In this document: in pieces, positions 45,501 through 53,383 of the stretch
Layout: every line of letters begins with the position of its first letter
Position numbering within the stretch: position 1 is the stretch's first letter
Translations under genes and position numbers: made by a program
Source: Pandoraea captiosa
GTDB taxonomy: Bacteria; Pseudomonadota; Gammaproteobacteria; Burkholderiales; Burkholderiaceae
Direction of reading: 5' to 3'
Assembly (NCBI RefSeq): GCF_902459775.1
Contig: NZ_CABPSQ010000007.1
Location: forward strand, 186,001-250,000
Length of the DNA stretch: 64,000 bases
The notes under the pieces: generated by a model
Databases searched by the model: none
What the model was told of the DNA's origin: nothing
Seen by the model: the letters and a program-made list of their open reading frames with translations, nothing else

Positions 45501-46076
45501 GCCGTAATCGAGATACTCCTGCACGTTCGAGGGGAACAGCACCGGAATGCCCGCCGCCTTGAAGACGTGTTCGGACTGGTGCGCGAGCGTGGAGGATTTC
45601 GCGGCGTGGTCGTCACCAGCAAGGACCAGCACACCGCCGTGCTTGGACGAGCCGGCGGAGTTGCCATGCTTTAGCACGTCCATCGAGCGATCGACGCCGG
45701 GACCCTTGCCGTACCACATGGAAAACACGCCATCGAACTTGGCGGGATACAGATTGACCTGCTGTGAGCCCCACACGGCCGTGGCGGCAAGGTCTTCGTT
45801 CAGACCGGGCTGAAAGACGATGTTATGACCGGCGAGGTGCTGCTTGGCCTTCCATAGCGACAGATCCAGACCGCCGAGCGGTGAGCCGCGATAGCCCGAA
45901 ATGAAACCCGCAGTGTTGAGCCCGGCGGCGGCATCGCGCGCTTGCTGCAACATCGGTAGTCGGACTAGCGCCTGAATGCCGCTCATGTAGGCGCGACCGC
46001 GCTCGAGCGTGTATTTGTCGTCGAGCGTGACCGACTCCAGTGCGGCCAGCAAGCTCGGATTGACGGGGGCGTTCAT
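42504..46076 (-). CDS. Indolepyruvate ferredoxin oxidoreductase, fused alpha-beta subunits
   Basis: 1190 aa. The N-terminal ~700 residues are the TPP-dependent alpha part (GFISGYRGSPLGGLD; NDAVAMTGGQPVDG; metal/TPP GDGTYFHSGLLAIR), with ferredoxin-type cysteines CEGCGDCSVKSNC and CNKDFSCLNGFC around 655-700. The gamma/beta domain follows (ILVTGVGGTGVVTIGGLLGM, GLAQKGGAVTSHV). The enzyme oxidatively decarboxylates aryl-2-oxoacids to aryl-acetyl-CoA using ferredoxin or another carrier. Fused aerobic versions occur in betaproteobacteria. It may supply phenylacetyl-CoA to the paa genes 4-8 kb away (inference). A palindrome lies in its upstream region. Confidence 0.9.
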   Translation of the reverse strand: MNAPVNPSLLAALESVTLDDKYTLERGRAYMSGIQALVRLPMLQQARDAAAGLNTAGFISGYRGSPLGGLDLSLWKAKQHLAGHNIVFQPGLNEDLAATAVWGSQQVNLYPAKFDGVFSMWYGKGPGVDRSMDVLKHGNSAGSSKHGGVLVLAGDDHAAKSSTLAHQSEHVFKAAGIPVLFPSNVQEYLDYGLHGWAMSRYSGLWVAMKCVTDVVESSASVMIDPHNVDIRLPDDFVMPPDGLNIRWPDPPLVQEARMIDYKWYAALAYIRANKLDRVTVDSPNARFGIMTGGKAYLDVCQALADLGLDDDTCARIGIRLYKVGCVWPLEAQGARAFAQGLQEILVVEEKRQILEYQIKEELYNWRDDVRPRVYGKFDEKDGAGGEWSVPMANWLLPAHYELSPALIAKAIATRLEKFELPSDVRERIAARLRVIEAKEQALSKPRIAVERKPWFCSGCPHNTSTNVPEGSRAIAGIGCHYMTVWMDRKTDTFSQMGGEGVPWIGQAPFSCDEHIFANLGDGTYFHSGLLAIRAAISSKVNITYKILYNDAVAMTGGQPVDGTLTVPQIVAQVAAEGAEKIVIVTDEPEKYDGVKLVGDVPIYHRSELDRVQRELRLVKGTSILVYDQTCATEKRRRRKRGAYPDPAKRVVINESVCEGCGDCSVKSNCLSVEPLETEFGTKRQINQSTCNKDFSCLNGFCPSFVTVEGGQLRKPKTAQVDSSGLPPLPEPALPNIARPYGILVTGVGGTGVVTIGGLLGMAAHLENKGVTTLDVTGLAQKGGAVTSHVQIALQPEDIHATRIAMGDARVVIGCDAITTASDDTLSRVQHGVTNIVVNSAHTPTAEFIRNPNWRFPGASTENDIRAAAGENVDFVDANHLALRLLGDTIYTNPFVLGYAWQKGWVPLSYAALIRAIELNGVAIEKNKQAFEWGRRAAHDLATVRKLAQQNEAPSSATSASGGKLITLHSPRALDTLIQRRYDQLVAYQDRAYAERFKQTVDRVRAAESALPNDASQMPLTEAVARALYKLMAYKDEYEVARLYTDPAFMQKINEQFEGNFSLRFHLAPPSLAKHDDKGHLVKKTYGPWMMKAFGVLAKFKGLRGGAFDIFGKTEERRTERALIGEYETLVNELVSGLNEHNVALAVQLAELPQEIRGYGHVKEQNLAATRIKWTKLLAQFRDGGSHRVAA

Positions 46077-46698
46077 GGGGTGTGCTCCTCACTCTCACTG
46101 ATTTTGGGATCGCCAAAACTTCCTGCCCCTCCCGCTCTTGTGAAGCAGGACGGCAGCGTGAATGCCGGCCTTTTTGTCGCGTTTTTCGAAGGACTCACGC
46201 ATGTGATGTCACTCGGTGGGCGGGGCCTTTTTTCGTAGTGCTGATGCCAGTCGGACCTATGGTAGCACCGGTGTCATGGCGTTGCCTGACGGTGGTGGTC
46301 ACGTCTTATCGGTTACCGAACGCGGGCAGTATAGCGAGGATTATGACGTTTACGTAAACGTAAGGCGTCTGGCGTAAACCCTGTCAGAGACACTTATCGG
46401 ACGCGCGCCCTGTGCCGGGTGGCCAGTGCGGGATCGGGCCGCACATTTGCTTTGGGAATTTGCCTCAAAATGGCGGCATTGTGTCGCCATTATGTCGGCA
46501 ACCGTACGTTTGTCGGTGCCTTCTGACATGCGGGTAACAACGTGTAACGGTGCGGGGCATATGGGAACGGAGCGGGCAGAATGCCCACTAATGCGTTACC
46601 CGATGCGTCACATTTTCGATATTGTCACGTTCGGTACATTCATAGCGTGTCTGGAAAGCACGCAGCAACAACAAAGCGATACGTAAGAAGGAGTCACT
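46077..46698. other. 622-bp divergent intergenic region with palindromes
   Basis: No gene is supported. It holds the 16-bp palindrome at 46346-46361 (listed separately), a dyad AATGGCG-9 nt-CGCCATT (46469-46491), and near the right end the strong Shine-Dalgarno of the small secreted protein. It presumably carries promoters for the oxidoreductase (minus) and that small gene (plus). Confidence 0.5.
46346..46361. promoter_or_regulatory. Perfect palindrome ACGTTTACGTAAACGT
   Basis: A 16-bp perfect palindrome 270 bp upstream of the indolepyruvate oxidoreductase start. Two further ACGTAA-like copies flank it (TACGTAAACGTAAG). ACGT-rich palindromes of this kind resemble sites described for LiuR-type MerR regulators of branched-chain and fatty-acid catabolism in proteobacteria. 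That assignment is from memory and tentative. Confidence 0.55.
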
Positions 46699-46917
46699 GT
46701 GAATCAACGAAACATCGCCAAATTCCTGCTGGTTTCCGCTTCGTTCCTGACCCTGGAAGTGAGCGTCGCACGTGCCGATGAACTGGCACGCGACAAGACG
46801 GCCGAACCCACCCCCATCACGCAACACATGCAGCAGCGCACCACGCCAACGCCGCAGCGTTACGAAGGCCCGCTCGACCAGCGCACGATCGATCCGCGAG
46901 AATTCCAGCGCCGTTAA
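46699..46917 (+). CDS. Small exported protein, function unknown
   Basis: 72 aa from a GTG with AAGGAG 5 nt upstream. Residues 1-26 look like a Sec signal peptide (basic start, KFLLVSASFLTLEVSVARA, cleavage after ARA). The mature ~46 residues are polar, rich in Thr/Gln/Arg/Pro, with no cysteine and no recognised domain. A terminator follows about 95 bp later, so it is a monocistronic gene. Short proteins of this kind are common and undescribed in Burkholderiaceae. Confidence 0.7.
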   Translation: MNQRNIAKFLLVSASFLTLEVSVARADELARDKTAEPTPITQHMQQRTTPTPQRYEGPLDQRTIDPREFQRR

Positions 46918-47010
46918 TCTGACGTTCCCGTCAGACACTTCGGCCCGAGCCACCCGCGTGCAACGCTGTCGCGGCCATACCCGACGAACCGCGTGACACG
47001 CCCGACCCGC

Positions 47011-47046
47011 AAGGCGCCGCCTGATCAGGTGAGCGCCTTTTTCTTT
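47011..47046 (+). terminator. Rho-independent terminator after the small exported protein
   Basis: AAGGCGC pairs with GCGCCTT enclosing an inner CCTGATCAGG dyad and is followed by TTTTCTTTT. Confidence 0.75.
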
Positions 47047-47202
47047 TCCCCAGGCACGGCCGGTCGGCCGATCGACGCGATGCCGTCTCAGCTGTAATCT
47101 CCGCTGTAATCTCTTGTAACCACGTTTTTTTGGCTTACACTTCCTTATAAGTGGCGTTTTGCGCAATAATATTGCGCATAAATACCAATAACAGGGAGAG
47201 AT

Positions 47203-47691
47203 ATGTCAAAACTGGAACTGGACAAGATCGATCGGCGGATTCTTGCCTTGCTGCAAAGCAACGGCCGCCTGTCCAACCTCGAAATCGCCGAGCAGGTCAG
47301 GCTCTCGCCGAGTCCCTGTCTGCGCCGTATTCGCCGCCTGGAGGAGGCGGGCGTGATTCGCGGCTACGTGGCGCTGCTGGAGCCCACGCGTCTCGGCCTT
47401 GGCTTGCTGGCTTACGTCAACGTGCGACTCGACAAGCGGCATCCCGGCGACGGCGAGGGCGGCTCGGTCATCGAACATTTCCGTAGCGTGGTCGAGTCCT
47501 GGCCGGAGGTCGTTGGCTGCTATGCGATGGCCGGCGACATGGATTACCTGCTGCGTGTTCACGTGCGCGACATGGCGCACTTCTCACGCTTCATGCAGAA
47601 CCATCTGCTCGTGCATCCGAGCGTCGTGGACGTCAAAACCAGCTTCGTTCTCGATCAGTTGAAAGAGACGACGGCCTTGCCGCTGCCGTAA
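47203..47691 (+). CDS. Lrp/AsnC-family transcriptional regulator
   Basis: 162 aa. The opening LDKIDRRILALLQSNGRLSN and helix-turn-helix EIAEQVRLSPSPCLRRIRRL are characteristic of Lrp/AsnC, and the C-terminal RAM domain follows (GLGLLAYVNVRLDKR; VVGCYAMAGDMDYLLRVHV). It senses amino acids and assembles as octamers. Given the neighbouring indolepyruvate oxidoreductase, an aromatic or branched-chain amino acid is a reasonable effector, but this is unproven. A bidirectional terminator follows. Confidence 0.92.
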   Translation: MSKLELDKIDRRILALLQSNGRLSNLEIAEQVRLSPSPCLRRIRRLEEAGVIRGYVALLEPTRLGLGLLAYVNVRLDKRHPGDGEGGSVIEHFRSVVESWPEVVGCYAMAGDMDYLLRVHVRDMAHFSRFMQNHLLVHPSVVDVKTSFVLDQLKETTALPLP

Positions 47692-47720
47692 CTTGCGTCA
47701 GCGCTATTTTGACGAAGACA

Positions 47721-47746
47721 AAAAACCCGGCCAAGGCCGGGTTTTT
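47721..47746. terminator. Bidirectional terminator between Lrp and GNAT genes
   Basis: AAAAACCCGGCC-AA-GGCCGGGTTTTT: a perfect 12-bp stem with A and T runs, usable in both directions. Confidence 0.92.
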
Positions 47747-47823
47747 CATGGAGGGCTCAATGTCGCGAATGTCGTGGACGTCGCAGATATCGCTGCTATT
47801 GCCGCCCTGGGCGCAGCCCGAGT

Positions 47824-48480
47824 TCAGGCGGCGCGCTGATTCGGCAGAAGGGCGCCGACCAGTCGGCGTGCATTGCGAAGCTGGCGCTTGAGCGCGTAAT
47901 CGAAGGCAGCGATCTGCTCCTGCATCATTTCCGAGAGCATCGAGTGCGTGTCGGCCGGAGGCAAGCTCAGGTAGCCGTCCGCTTCGCCGTACGCAAAGTT
48001 GATCTGCATGCCGGCCTTCTTGGCAATACGCATCATGCGAGCGTTGCGCGAGAGGCAGTGCATATACAGCGTGTCGACGCGCTTGTTGCGGCAGTGGATC
48101 GCTGCGCGTTCGAACAGACGCGAACCGATGCCACGGCCACGCGCCGATTCGAGCACCGAGACACCGAACTCCGCGACACGGCCGTTCTTGCCTTCCGGCA
48201 ATTGCGCCACGTGGGCGACGGCGACGAGCGCGAGGTTGTCGTCGTACACGCCGAACACGCTGTCACGGGAGAAGTCGATGCTGGCGACGTAACGCGTGAT
48301 CACGTCGTCGGACACCGCCTGACCGAAACGCAGCAGGCGGTCTTCCTCGCCGAGCGCCAGAAAGTGGCGCTGGAGCCGATGGATGTCGCCGGACGTCAGC
48401 TCACGAATCAGCACGCTCGACCGCTCGTTGGCGGCAACCGTCGCGCGTGCGACGTCGGGCGTGTGATTCGGGGAAGTCAT
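47824..48480 (-). CDS. GNAT-family N-acetyltransferase
   Basis: 218 aa. The acetyl-CoA pyrophosphate loop appears as ARGRGIGSRL (Q/RxxGxG/A) around residue 115, after strand VAEFGVSVLES, with the later NARMMRIAKKAGM segment typical of the fold. A ~50-residue helical C-terminus (MQEQIAAFDYALKRQLRNAR) extends beyond the core. Substrate unknown. Located between the Lrp regulator and the paa operon; no evident link. Confidence 0.88.
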   Translation of the reverse strand: MTSPNHTPDVARATVAANERSSVLIRELTSGDIHRLQRHFLALGEEDRLLRFGQAVSDDVITRYVASIDFSRDSVFGVYDDNLALVAVAHVAQLPEGKNGRVAEFGVSVLESARGRGIGSRLFERAAIHCRNKRVDTLYMHCLSRNARMMRIAKKAGMQINFAYGEADGYLSLPPADTHSMLSEMMQEQIAAFDYALKRQLRNARRLVGALLPNQRAA

Positions 48481-48674
48481 GGCGTAATCCTTAGGTATTC
48501 TTTAGTGCGTCGACCCAATTGTGCGACGCAAAAGAATTATACCTGATCGGATAGGTAAAAACCCTAGGAAATTAATTGCCGGCCGTGGAGGGAAGCATCT
48601 AAGTCCCTGAAGAACGGCGTCTTTTCAGGATGGGGAGCCGCAACTGCGAGATCCTGTCGTTGCTGCGAGGCAAC

Positions 48675-48699
48675 AAAAAAGGGCGAATCAACGCCCTTT
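48675..48699 (-). terminator. Rho-independent terminator of the paa operon end (tetR)
   Basis: On the minus strand AAAGGGCG pairs with CGCCCTTT around TTGATT and continues into a T-run. It lies 36 bp after the TetR stop. Confidence 0.75.
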
Positions 48700-48734
48700 A
48701 TTTGAGAGTGAGTATTCGCTAACTTTCGGCGAAA

Positions 48735-49391
48735 TCACACCTGGGAAGGGGCTGCCGACGCGGCGACTCCGGTATCGGGGCCATCCGGGAGCGGCGTCGC
48801 CAGACCGTGTTCGAGTACGGCGATCACCTCATTGGCGAAGTCTCGATAGCGCATGCGGCCACCCGGTTTGAGCCAGGTAAACGTCCAGTTGATCATGCCG
48901 AACAGCATCATCGTGAGGGCGGTCTGGTTGTGTTTCGCCACCCGCTCGGGGAAGGCGCGGGAGAGTTGGCGCGCAAAGGCGGCCACGACATCGCGCTGGC
49001 GATTGAGCACGATCTCGCGTTGCTCGTCATTGAGAAACTTCACGTCGTTGAGCAGCGCGATGTGACGGGTCTGGGAGGTCTCGTACTCGTCCAGAAAGGC
49101 ACGGATCAGCTCGTGGAAGGTGTCGCGCTCCGACAGGCCGCGTCGCTGACCGAGCGCTTCGACCTCGGTGACGATCAGCATCAGACGCTTGGTGTAGCGC
49201 TCGAGCAGATCGAAGAGGATGGCGTCCTTGCTGGCGTAGTAGTGATACAGGCGCGCTTTGGACGTGCCGCAGGCAGCGGCCAATTCGGACATGGATGTGC
49301 TCGGGTAGCTCGCGCGCGCAAAGGCGTCGGCGGCGACATCGAGAATCTGTTCGCGCTGCGATTCGTGATCGGGCGCTTTGGTACGTGCCAT
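48735..49391 (-). CDS. paaR: TetR-family regulator, probable PaaR
   Basis: 218 aa. TetR helix-turn-helix REQILDVAADAFARASYPST and SMSELAAACGTSKARLYHYY, then a helical ligand domain. Gene order paaABCDE-DUF1835-tetR is that of the Burkholderia phenylacetate operon, whose TetR member PaaR represses the genes until phenylacetyl-CoA is made. An 18-bp palindrome in the paaA promoter is the likely operator. It is the last gene of the operon, 9 bp after the DUF1835 gene. Confidence 0.8.
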   Translation of the reverse strand: MARTKAPDHESQREQILDVAADAFARASYPSTSMSELAAACGTSKARLYHYYASKDAILFDLLERYTKRLMLIVTEVEALGQRRGLSERDTFHELIRAFLDEYETSQTRHIALLNDVKFLNDEQREIVLNRQRDVVAAFARQLSRAFPERVAKHNQTALTMMLFGMINWTFTWLKPGGRMRYRDFANEVIAVLEHGLATPLPDGPDTGVAASAAPSQV

Positions 49392-49400
49392 AAACGGGGG

Positions 49401-50192
49401 TTACTCCAGTCGTAAATCGCACGCGGCGGCGGCCGTGGTGTCGCCGCGTAGCGCTAGCCGGCCTGCCGCACCGAGTTCGCGGCAGCGCCACAAAAGAAAA
49501 CTGTCGGTGGCGAAAAACCCTTCGATGCGCGGCATCAACTCACCGAGAAATGCGGCCATCGGCGTCCAGACGACCGGGGCGCGCGTCAGAATCTGGTCGT
49601 CGATTTCGGCAAACGTCGCGCCTTCGAACGTGTTGTGGACCCAGCGACGTACCTGCGTATTCACTTGCTTGAGCGCCCGCCATTCCAGCGACAGCCGGCC
49701 GATGCGCAACAAGGAAATCGGCGCTGCGCGTCCGAGCCGCCCGGCGAGCACCTCCGGCGCATACATGCCGACGCTCGTGCGCCGATGGGTGTCGGCCGCA
49801 CCGCCGGTGGCGCCGCTCAGATCGCTGCCACGCAGCAGGACTTCGTTCAGCCGTCCGGGTGTGCCGCGCAGCATGAACGCCACCCGTCGCAATGTCAGTT
49901 GATCCGACGCGCTGTCGCCATGCCAGCAAACCACCGGGTTGTCGCCTTCGGCCAGCCGTTGCAGGGAAGCGAGTTCCTCACGCAACTCACCGGCGTAATC
50001 GCGTCCGGCGGACGGCATGACGCGCTGCCAGAAAGCGGCACGCTGCCGTTCGTTCTCGTCGATCTCGCGCAACGGGCCGACGGCCAGATCGTCACGCAGA
50101 ACGAGGACGGGGTCGGCGCGTTGCGCTTGCGCCATCGCCGCGCGCAATTGCTGCGCGGCGATATCGCCACAGACGACATGGATGGTATTCAT
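49401..50192 (-). CDS. DUF1835 domain protein of the paa operon
   Basis: 263 aa from MNTIHVVCGDIAAQQLRAAM, the standard DUF1835 start (VCGD motif), followed by VVCWHGDSASDQLTLRRVAF, another conserved segment. The C-terminal half resembles DUF3658. Function unknown. It is consistently found between paaE and the TetR gene in Burkholderiaceae as I recall, so a role in phenylacetate use or its control is possible. A 179-bp gap to paaE includes a near-direct repeat (CGTCGC(C/G)TCCTATCG at ~50345 and ~50363). Confidence 0.8.
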   Translation of the reverse strand: MNTIHVVCGDIAAQQLRAAMAQAQRADPVLVLRDDLAVGPLREIDENERQRAAFWQRVMPSAGRDYAGELREELASLQRLAEGDNPVVCWHGDSASDQLTLRRVAFMLRGTPGRLNEVLLRGSDLSGATGGAADTHRRTSVGMYAPEVLAGRLGRAAPISLLRIGRLSLEWRALKQVNTQVRRWVHNTFEGATFAEIDDQILTRAPVVWTPMAAFLGELMPRIEGFFATDSFLLWRCRELGAAGRLALRGDTTAAAACDLRLE

Positions 50193-50371
50193 GCCCGGTA
50201 GTTTACGGTATTCCCGCAACCTCGGGTTGACGCTCCCGTAATGCCGGAAATAATCAGGGCATTGGCGGAATTTCGCGTCTGTTTCGCCTGCGATAACGTG
50301 GCGTTCGCATCCTACGGCAAACAGGCGTTCGACATTGGATGCCGTCGCCTCCTATCGATTCCCGTCGCGTC

Positions 50372-51460
50372 CTATCGCTCGTCGTAGCTCACCACGACGC
50401 GCTCCGTGAGCGGGCGTGCCTGGCACGTCAGCACGAAGCCCTGTTCGACTTCGTAGTCTTCCAGCGTGTAGTTCTTTTCCATGGCGACTTCGCCTTCGAG
50501 CACCTTGGCGCGGCACGTGCAGCACACACCACCCTTGCAGGCGTAAGGCAGCGACAGGCCGGCGGCAAGCCCGGTATCGAGAATGCTCTGGCCTTCGTAC
50601 GGCTGGCGCAGGCGACGTTCCTTGCCGTCCATGACAACCACCAGCTCGGCCATCGGCGTGTCGTCCGTGATGACGACCGGCTTCACACCGGCTTGCGGCG
50701 ACGGCACGCCGAAGCGCTCGACGTGGATCTTTTCCTTGGCAACGCCGGCCGCCGTCAGGGCCGCTTCGGCGGCGTCCATCATCGGGCCGGGGCCGCAGAT
50801 GAAGGCCTCGTCGATGCTCGCTGCGGGGATCAGCGTCTCGAGGAACGCGGCGCACTTTTCTTCGTTGAGCAGGCCGTTGAACAGCTCGACTTCCTGCGCT
50901 TCGTCGGACAGCACGTGATACAGACGCAAACGGCCGAGATACGTGTTCTTCAGGTCTTCGAGCGCTTCGGCGAACATGATCGCCGGCACGGAGCGGTTGC
51001 CGTACACGAGCGTGAACTGGCTGTTGGGCTCGGTTGCCAGCGTGGTCTTGATGAGCGCGAGCATGGGCGTAATGCCCGAGCCGCCGGCAAAGCCGACGTA
51101 ATGCTTGGCGTGGTCGGGCGACAGGCGCGTGAAGAAACGGCCGTCCGGGGTCATGACATCGATCTGCTGGCCCGGCTTCAACTGGTCGTTCGCGAAGTTC
51201 GAGAACTTGCCGCCCGGCACGCGCTTGATGCCTACGCGCAGTTCGCCCGAGGCTTCGTATTCGGGCACGCCGACACAGATCGAATAGGAGCGACGCGCTT
51301 CTTCGCCGTCGATCTCGGTCTTGAGCGTGAGGAACTGGCCTTGCGTGAAGCGATAGGCCTCACGCAGCGTTTCCGGCACCGTGAAGGCGATGGAGATGGC
51401 GTCGGCGGTCTCGGGCCGGATTTCGCGAATCGTCAGCGAATGGAATTGCGGGGTCGTCAT
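50372..51460 (-). CDS. paaE: Phenylacetyl-CoA epoxidase reductase subunit PaaE
   Basis: 362 aa. Ferredoxin-NADP reductase-type FAD/NAD domains (RRSYSICVG, GSGITPMLALI, YGNRSV, CGPGPMM) are followed by a plant-type 2Fe-2S domain with CKGGVCCTC and a fourth Cys in LTCQA. PaaE passes electrons from NADPH to the PaaA diiron centre. The start MTTPQFHSLTIREIR fits the family; an upstream in-frame extension to 51604 runs through the paaD gene and is not used. Confidence 0.94.
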   Translation of the reverse strand: MTTPQFHSLTIREIRPETADAISIAFTVPETLREAYRFTQGQFLTLKTEIDGEEARRSYSICVGVPEYEASGELRVGIKRVPGGKFSNFANDQLKPGQQIDVMTPDGRFFTRLSPDHAKHYVGFAGGSGITPMLALIKTTLATEPNSQFTLVYGNRSVPAIMFAEALEDLKNTYLGRLRLYHVLSDEAQEVELFNGLLNEEKCAAFLETLIPAASIDEAFICGPGPMMDAAEAALTAAGVAKEKIHVERFGVPSPQAGVKPVVITDDTPMAELVVVMDGKERRLRQPYEGQSILDTGLAAGLSLPYACKGGVCCTCRAKVLEGEVAMEKNYTLEDYEVEQGFVLTCQARPLTERVVVSYDER

Positions 51461-51492
51461 CGTGGGCTTCCCAATCGGGTCAATCTGGCCAA

Positions 51493-52101
51493 TCAATATG
51501 GCTTGAAGTAGTCGAACGGCTCTTGGCACGTGCGGCAACGGTAGTGCGCCTTGCAGGCGGTCGAGCCGAAGGCGGACACGACTTCCGTGTCGACCGAACC
51601 GCAATGCGGGCAGGGCACGCCGTCTTTCGGACGGCCGTAGAACGTGATCTTGCGCGGCGCATCGGCCGATACCGCTTGCGCGCCAGTGGGCGGAGCGATG
51701 CCATAGCTACGCAGCTTTTCGCGCGCTTCCGGGCTGATCCAGTCGGTCGTCCAGGCGGGCGCGAGCACCGTCTTGACGTGCCAGGGGCCGAGCCCTGCGC
51801 GCGTCATGGCAGCGGCGATGTCCTCGGCGATCTGCTGCATCGCCGGGCAGCCGGAATACGTCGGCGTGATCACGATCTCGAATGCCGTTGCGCCTTCCTC
51901 GTTCGTGACGACGCGCACGTCGCGCAAAATGCCGAGTTCGCGAATCGACACGACCGGAATCTCCGGATCGGGCACGGCTTCGAGCGTTTGCCACGCGAGC
52001 GGCAGCGACGCCTCCGAGGCCGGCGTCAGCACATCGGGCGCAACGGCAGGGGTGAGCGGCAGATTCGTCATCGCGTCGGCAAACGGGTTCGTCATGTGCA
52101 T
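51493..52101 (-). CDS. paaD: PaaD (PaaJ), iron-sulfur assembly-like protein of the epoxidase
   Basis: 202 aa. The DUF59/MIP18 core LEAVPDPEIPVVSIRELGIL and TYSGCPAMQQIAEDI, plus a C-terminal zinc/iron-sulfur cysteine cluster (CPHCGS and CRTCQEPF). PaaD is needed for maturation of the epoxidase, probably in iron-sulfur or diiron assembly. The N-terminal ~35 residues are low complexity and may begin at a later Met. Confidence 0.93.
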   Translation of the reverse strand: MHMTNPFADAMTNLPLTPAVAPDVLTPASEASLPLAWQTLEAVPDPEIPVVSIRELGILRDVRVVTNEEGATAFEIVITPTYSGCPAMQQIAEDIAAAMTRAGLGPWHVKTVLAPAWTTDWISPEAREKLRSYGIAPPTGAQAVSADAPRKITFYGRPKDGVPCPHCGSVDTEVVSAFGSTACKAHYRCRTCQEPFDYFKPY

Positions 52102-52117
52102 GAGGTGCGCGCGTGGC

Positions 52118-52921
52118 TTACCAGCTTGCGCCGGGGTGCTGGCGTGCCAGTCCCTGCATCTCGCCGAGCAGATAACTCATATGCTCGGAGTGACGCCCGA
52201 ACTTGCCCGTGCTCTCGAAGGCGCCGCCGACCGGCGCGGTGAGCGTTGCTTCGGCGAGGGCGTCGTCGACGGTGGCCTGCCAGGCGTCTTTCAGGTCGGC
52301 CATCGTGACACCCGTGCCCGCAGCGGCAACGGCGTCTTCGAGGGCGTCGCGCTTGAAGATCTCGTTCATGTAAGGCACGAGATAGTCGAGGGCCGCCTGC
52401 GCGCGGCGGTGCGATTCTTCCGTGCCGTCGCCGAAGCGCACGAGCCAGTCGCGCGCGTGATGCAAGTGGTAATGCGCTTCCTTGACCGACTTCGCGGCGA
52501 TGGCGGCAAGTTCTTCGTCCGCCGACTGGGCGAGCGCCTGCCAGACTTCGACCATCAGGGCGGAGTACAGGAAGTTGCGCACGATGGTGACGGCGTAGTC
52601 GCGCTCGGCGGCCGTGGTGCCTGCCGTCGGGCCGTAGTGGGGCAGTTCGACGAGCGTCCAGTTGCGGAAGGCGAATTCGTCGCGCCAGAAGGCGTAGTCG
52701 TCTTCCTGCTTCGTGAAGCCGGTGAGTGCCGTCTCCAGCTTGGCGGCGTGCTGATAGAGCATGCGCGCCTGGCCGATCAGATCGAGGCTCAGGTTCGTGA
52801 GCGCGATGTCTTCTTCGAGCACGGGGCCGTGACCACACCATTCCGCGTTGCGCTGACCGAGGATCAGCGCGTTGTCGGCGAGGCGCAGCAGATAGGACAG
52901 ATGTTCCTGCGTCGGTTTCAT
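52118..52921 (-). CDS. paaC: Phenylacetyl-CoA epoxidase structural subunit PaaC
   Basis: 267 aa. Ferritin-like helices with degenerate metal-site residues: YLLRLADNALILGQRNAEWC, LIGQARMLYQHAA, EAHYHLHHARDWLVRFGDGT. PaaC pairs with PaaA as the non-catalytic partner. Start chosen at MKPTQEHLSYLL, which fits the family. It lies 16 bp before paaD. Confidence 0.94.
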   Translation of the reverse strand: MKPTQEHLSYLLRLADNALILGQRNAEWCGHGPVLEEDIALTNLSLDLIGQARMLYQHAAKLETALTGFTKQEDDYAFWRDEFAFRNWTLVELPHYGPTAGTTAAERDYAVTIVRNFLYSALMVEVWQALAQSADEELAAIAAKSVKEAHYHLHHARDWLVRFGDGTEESHRRAQAALDYLVPYMNEIFKRDALEDAVAAAGTGVTMADLKDAWQATVDDALAEATLTAPVGGAFESTGKFGRHSEHMSYLLGEMQGLARQHPGASW

Positions 52922-52985
52922 GTTCTGGGGTCTCGCTTGGGGCGCACCGTCGGTGTGCGGACATCGCACGACGGCGCGCAGCCGC

Positions 52986-53282
52986 TTACATGTGGTTCAC
53001 TTCTTCCGGCAACTGGTAGAAGGTCGGGTGACGGTAGATCTTGTCGGCGGCCGGATCGAAGAGTTCGGCCTTGTCTTCCGGTGCCGACGCCGTGATGGCG
53101 CTCGACGGCACGACCCAGATGCTCACGCCTTCCTGGCGGCGCGTGTAGACGTCGCGCGCCATGCGCAGCGCCATCTCGGCGTCGGCGGCGTGCAGGCTGC
53201 CGCTGTGCTTGTGTTCGAGGCCCATCTTGCTGCGCACGAACACTTCCCAGAGGGGCCATTCCTTGTTGCTTGCTTGCGTCAT
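52986..53282 (-). CDS. paaB: Phenylacetyl-CoA epoxidase subunit PaaB
   Basis: 98 aa, the expected ~95 aa size. Recognisable from KEWPLWEVFVRSKMGLEHKH, GSLHAADAEMALRMARDVYT and RRQEGVSIWVVPSSAI. It links PaaAC complexes. Within the operon, 64 bp before paaC and 101 bp after paaA. Confidence 0.94.
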   Translation of the reverse strand: MTQASNKEWPLWEVFVRSKMGLEHKHSGSLHAADAEMALRMARDVYTRRQEGVSIWVVPSSAITASAPEDKAELFDPAADKIYRHPTFYQLPEEVNHM

Positions 53283-53383
53283 GATCGTTCCTGATGTCTT
53301 GTGAGGGGCGTTGCGCGCGCGTTGCGCCCGAACGTCTTCCCTGATCGCGTCGTTGTCCGGTTGCCCAGCTTGCCTGGGTTGCG

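Noticed and set aside
46426-46686. 86-codon frame before the small exported protein
   Set aside because: No Shine-Dalgarno, no domain, and it spans the control region with a palindromic hairpin.
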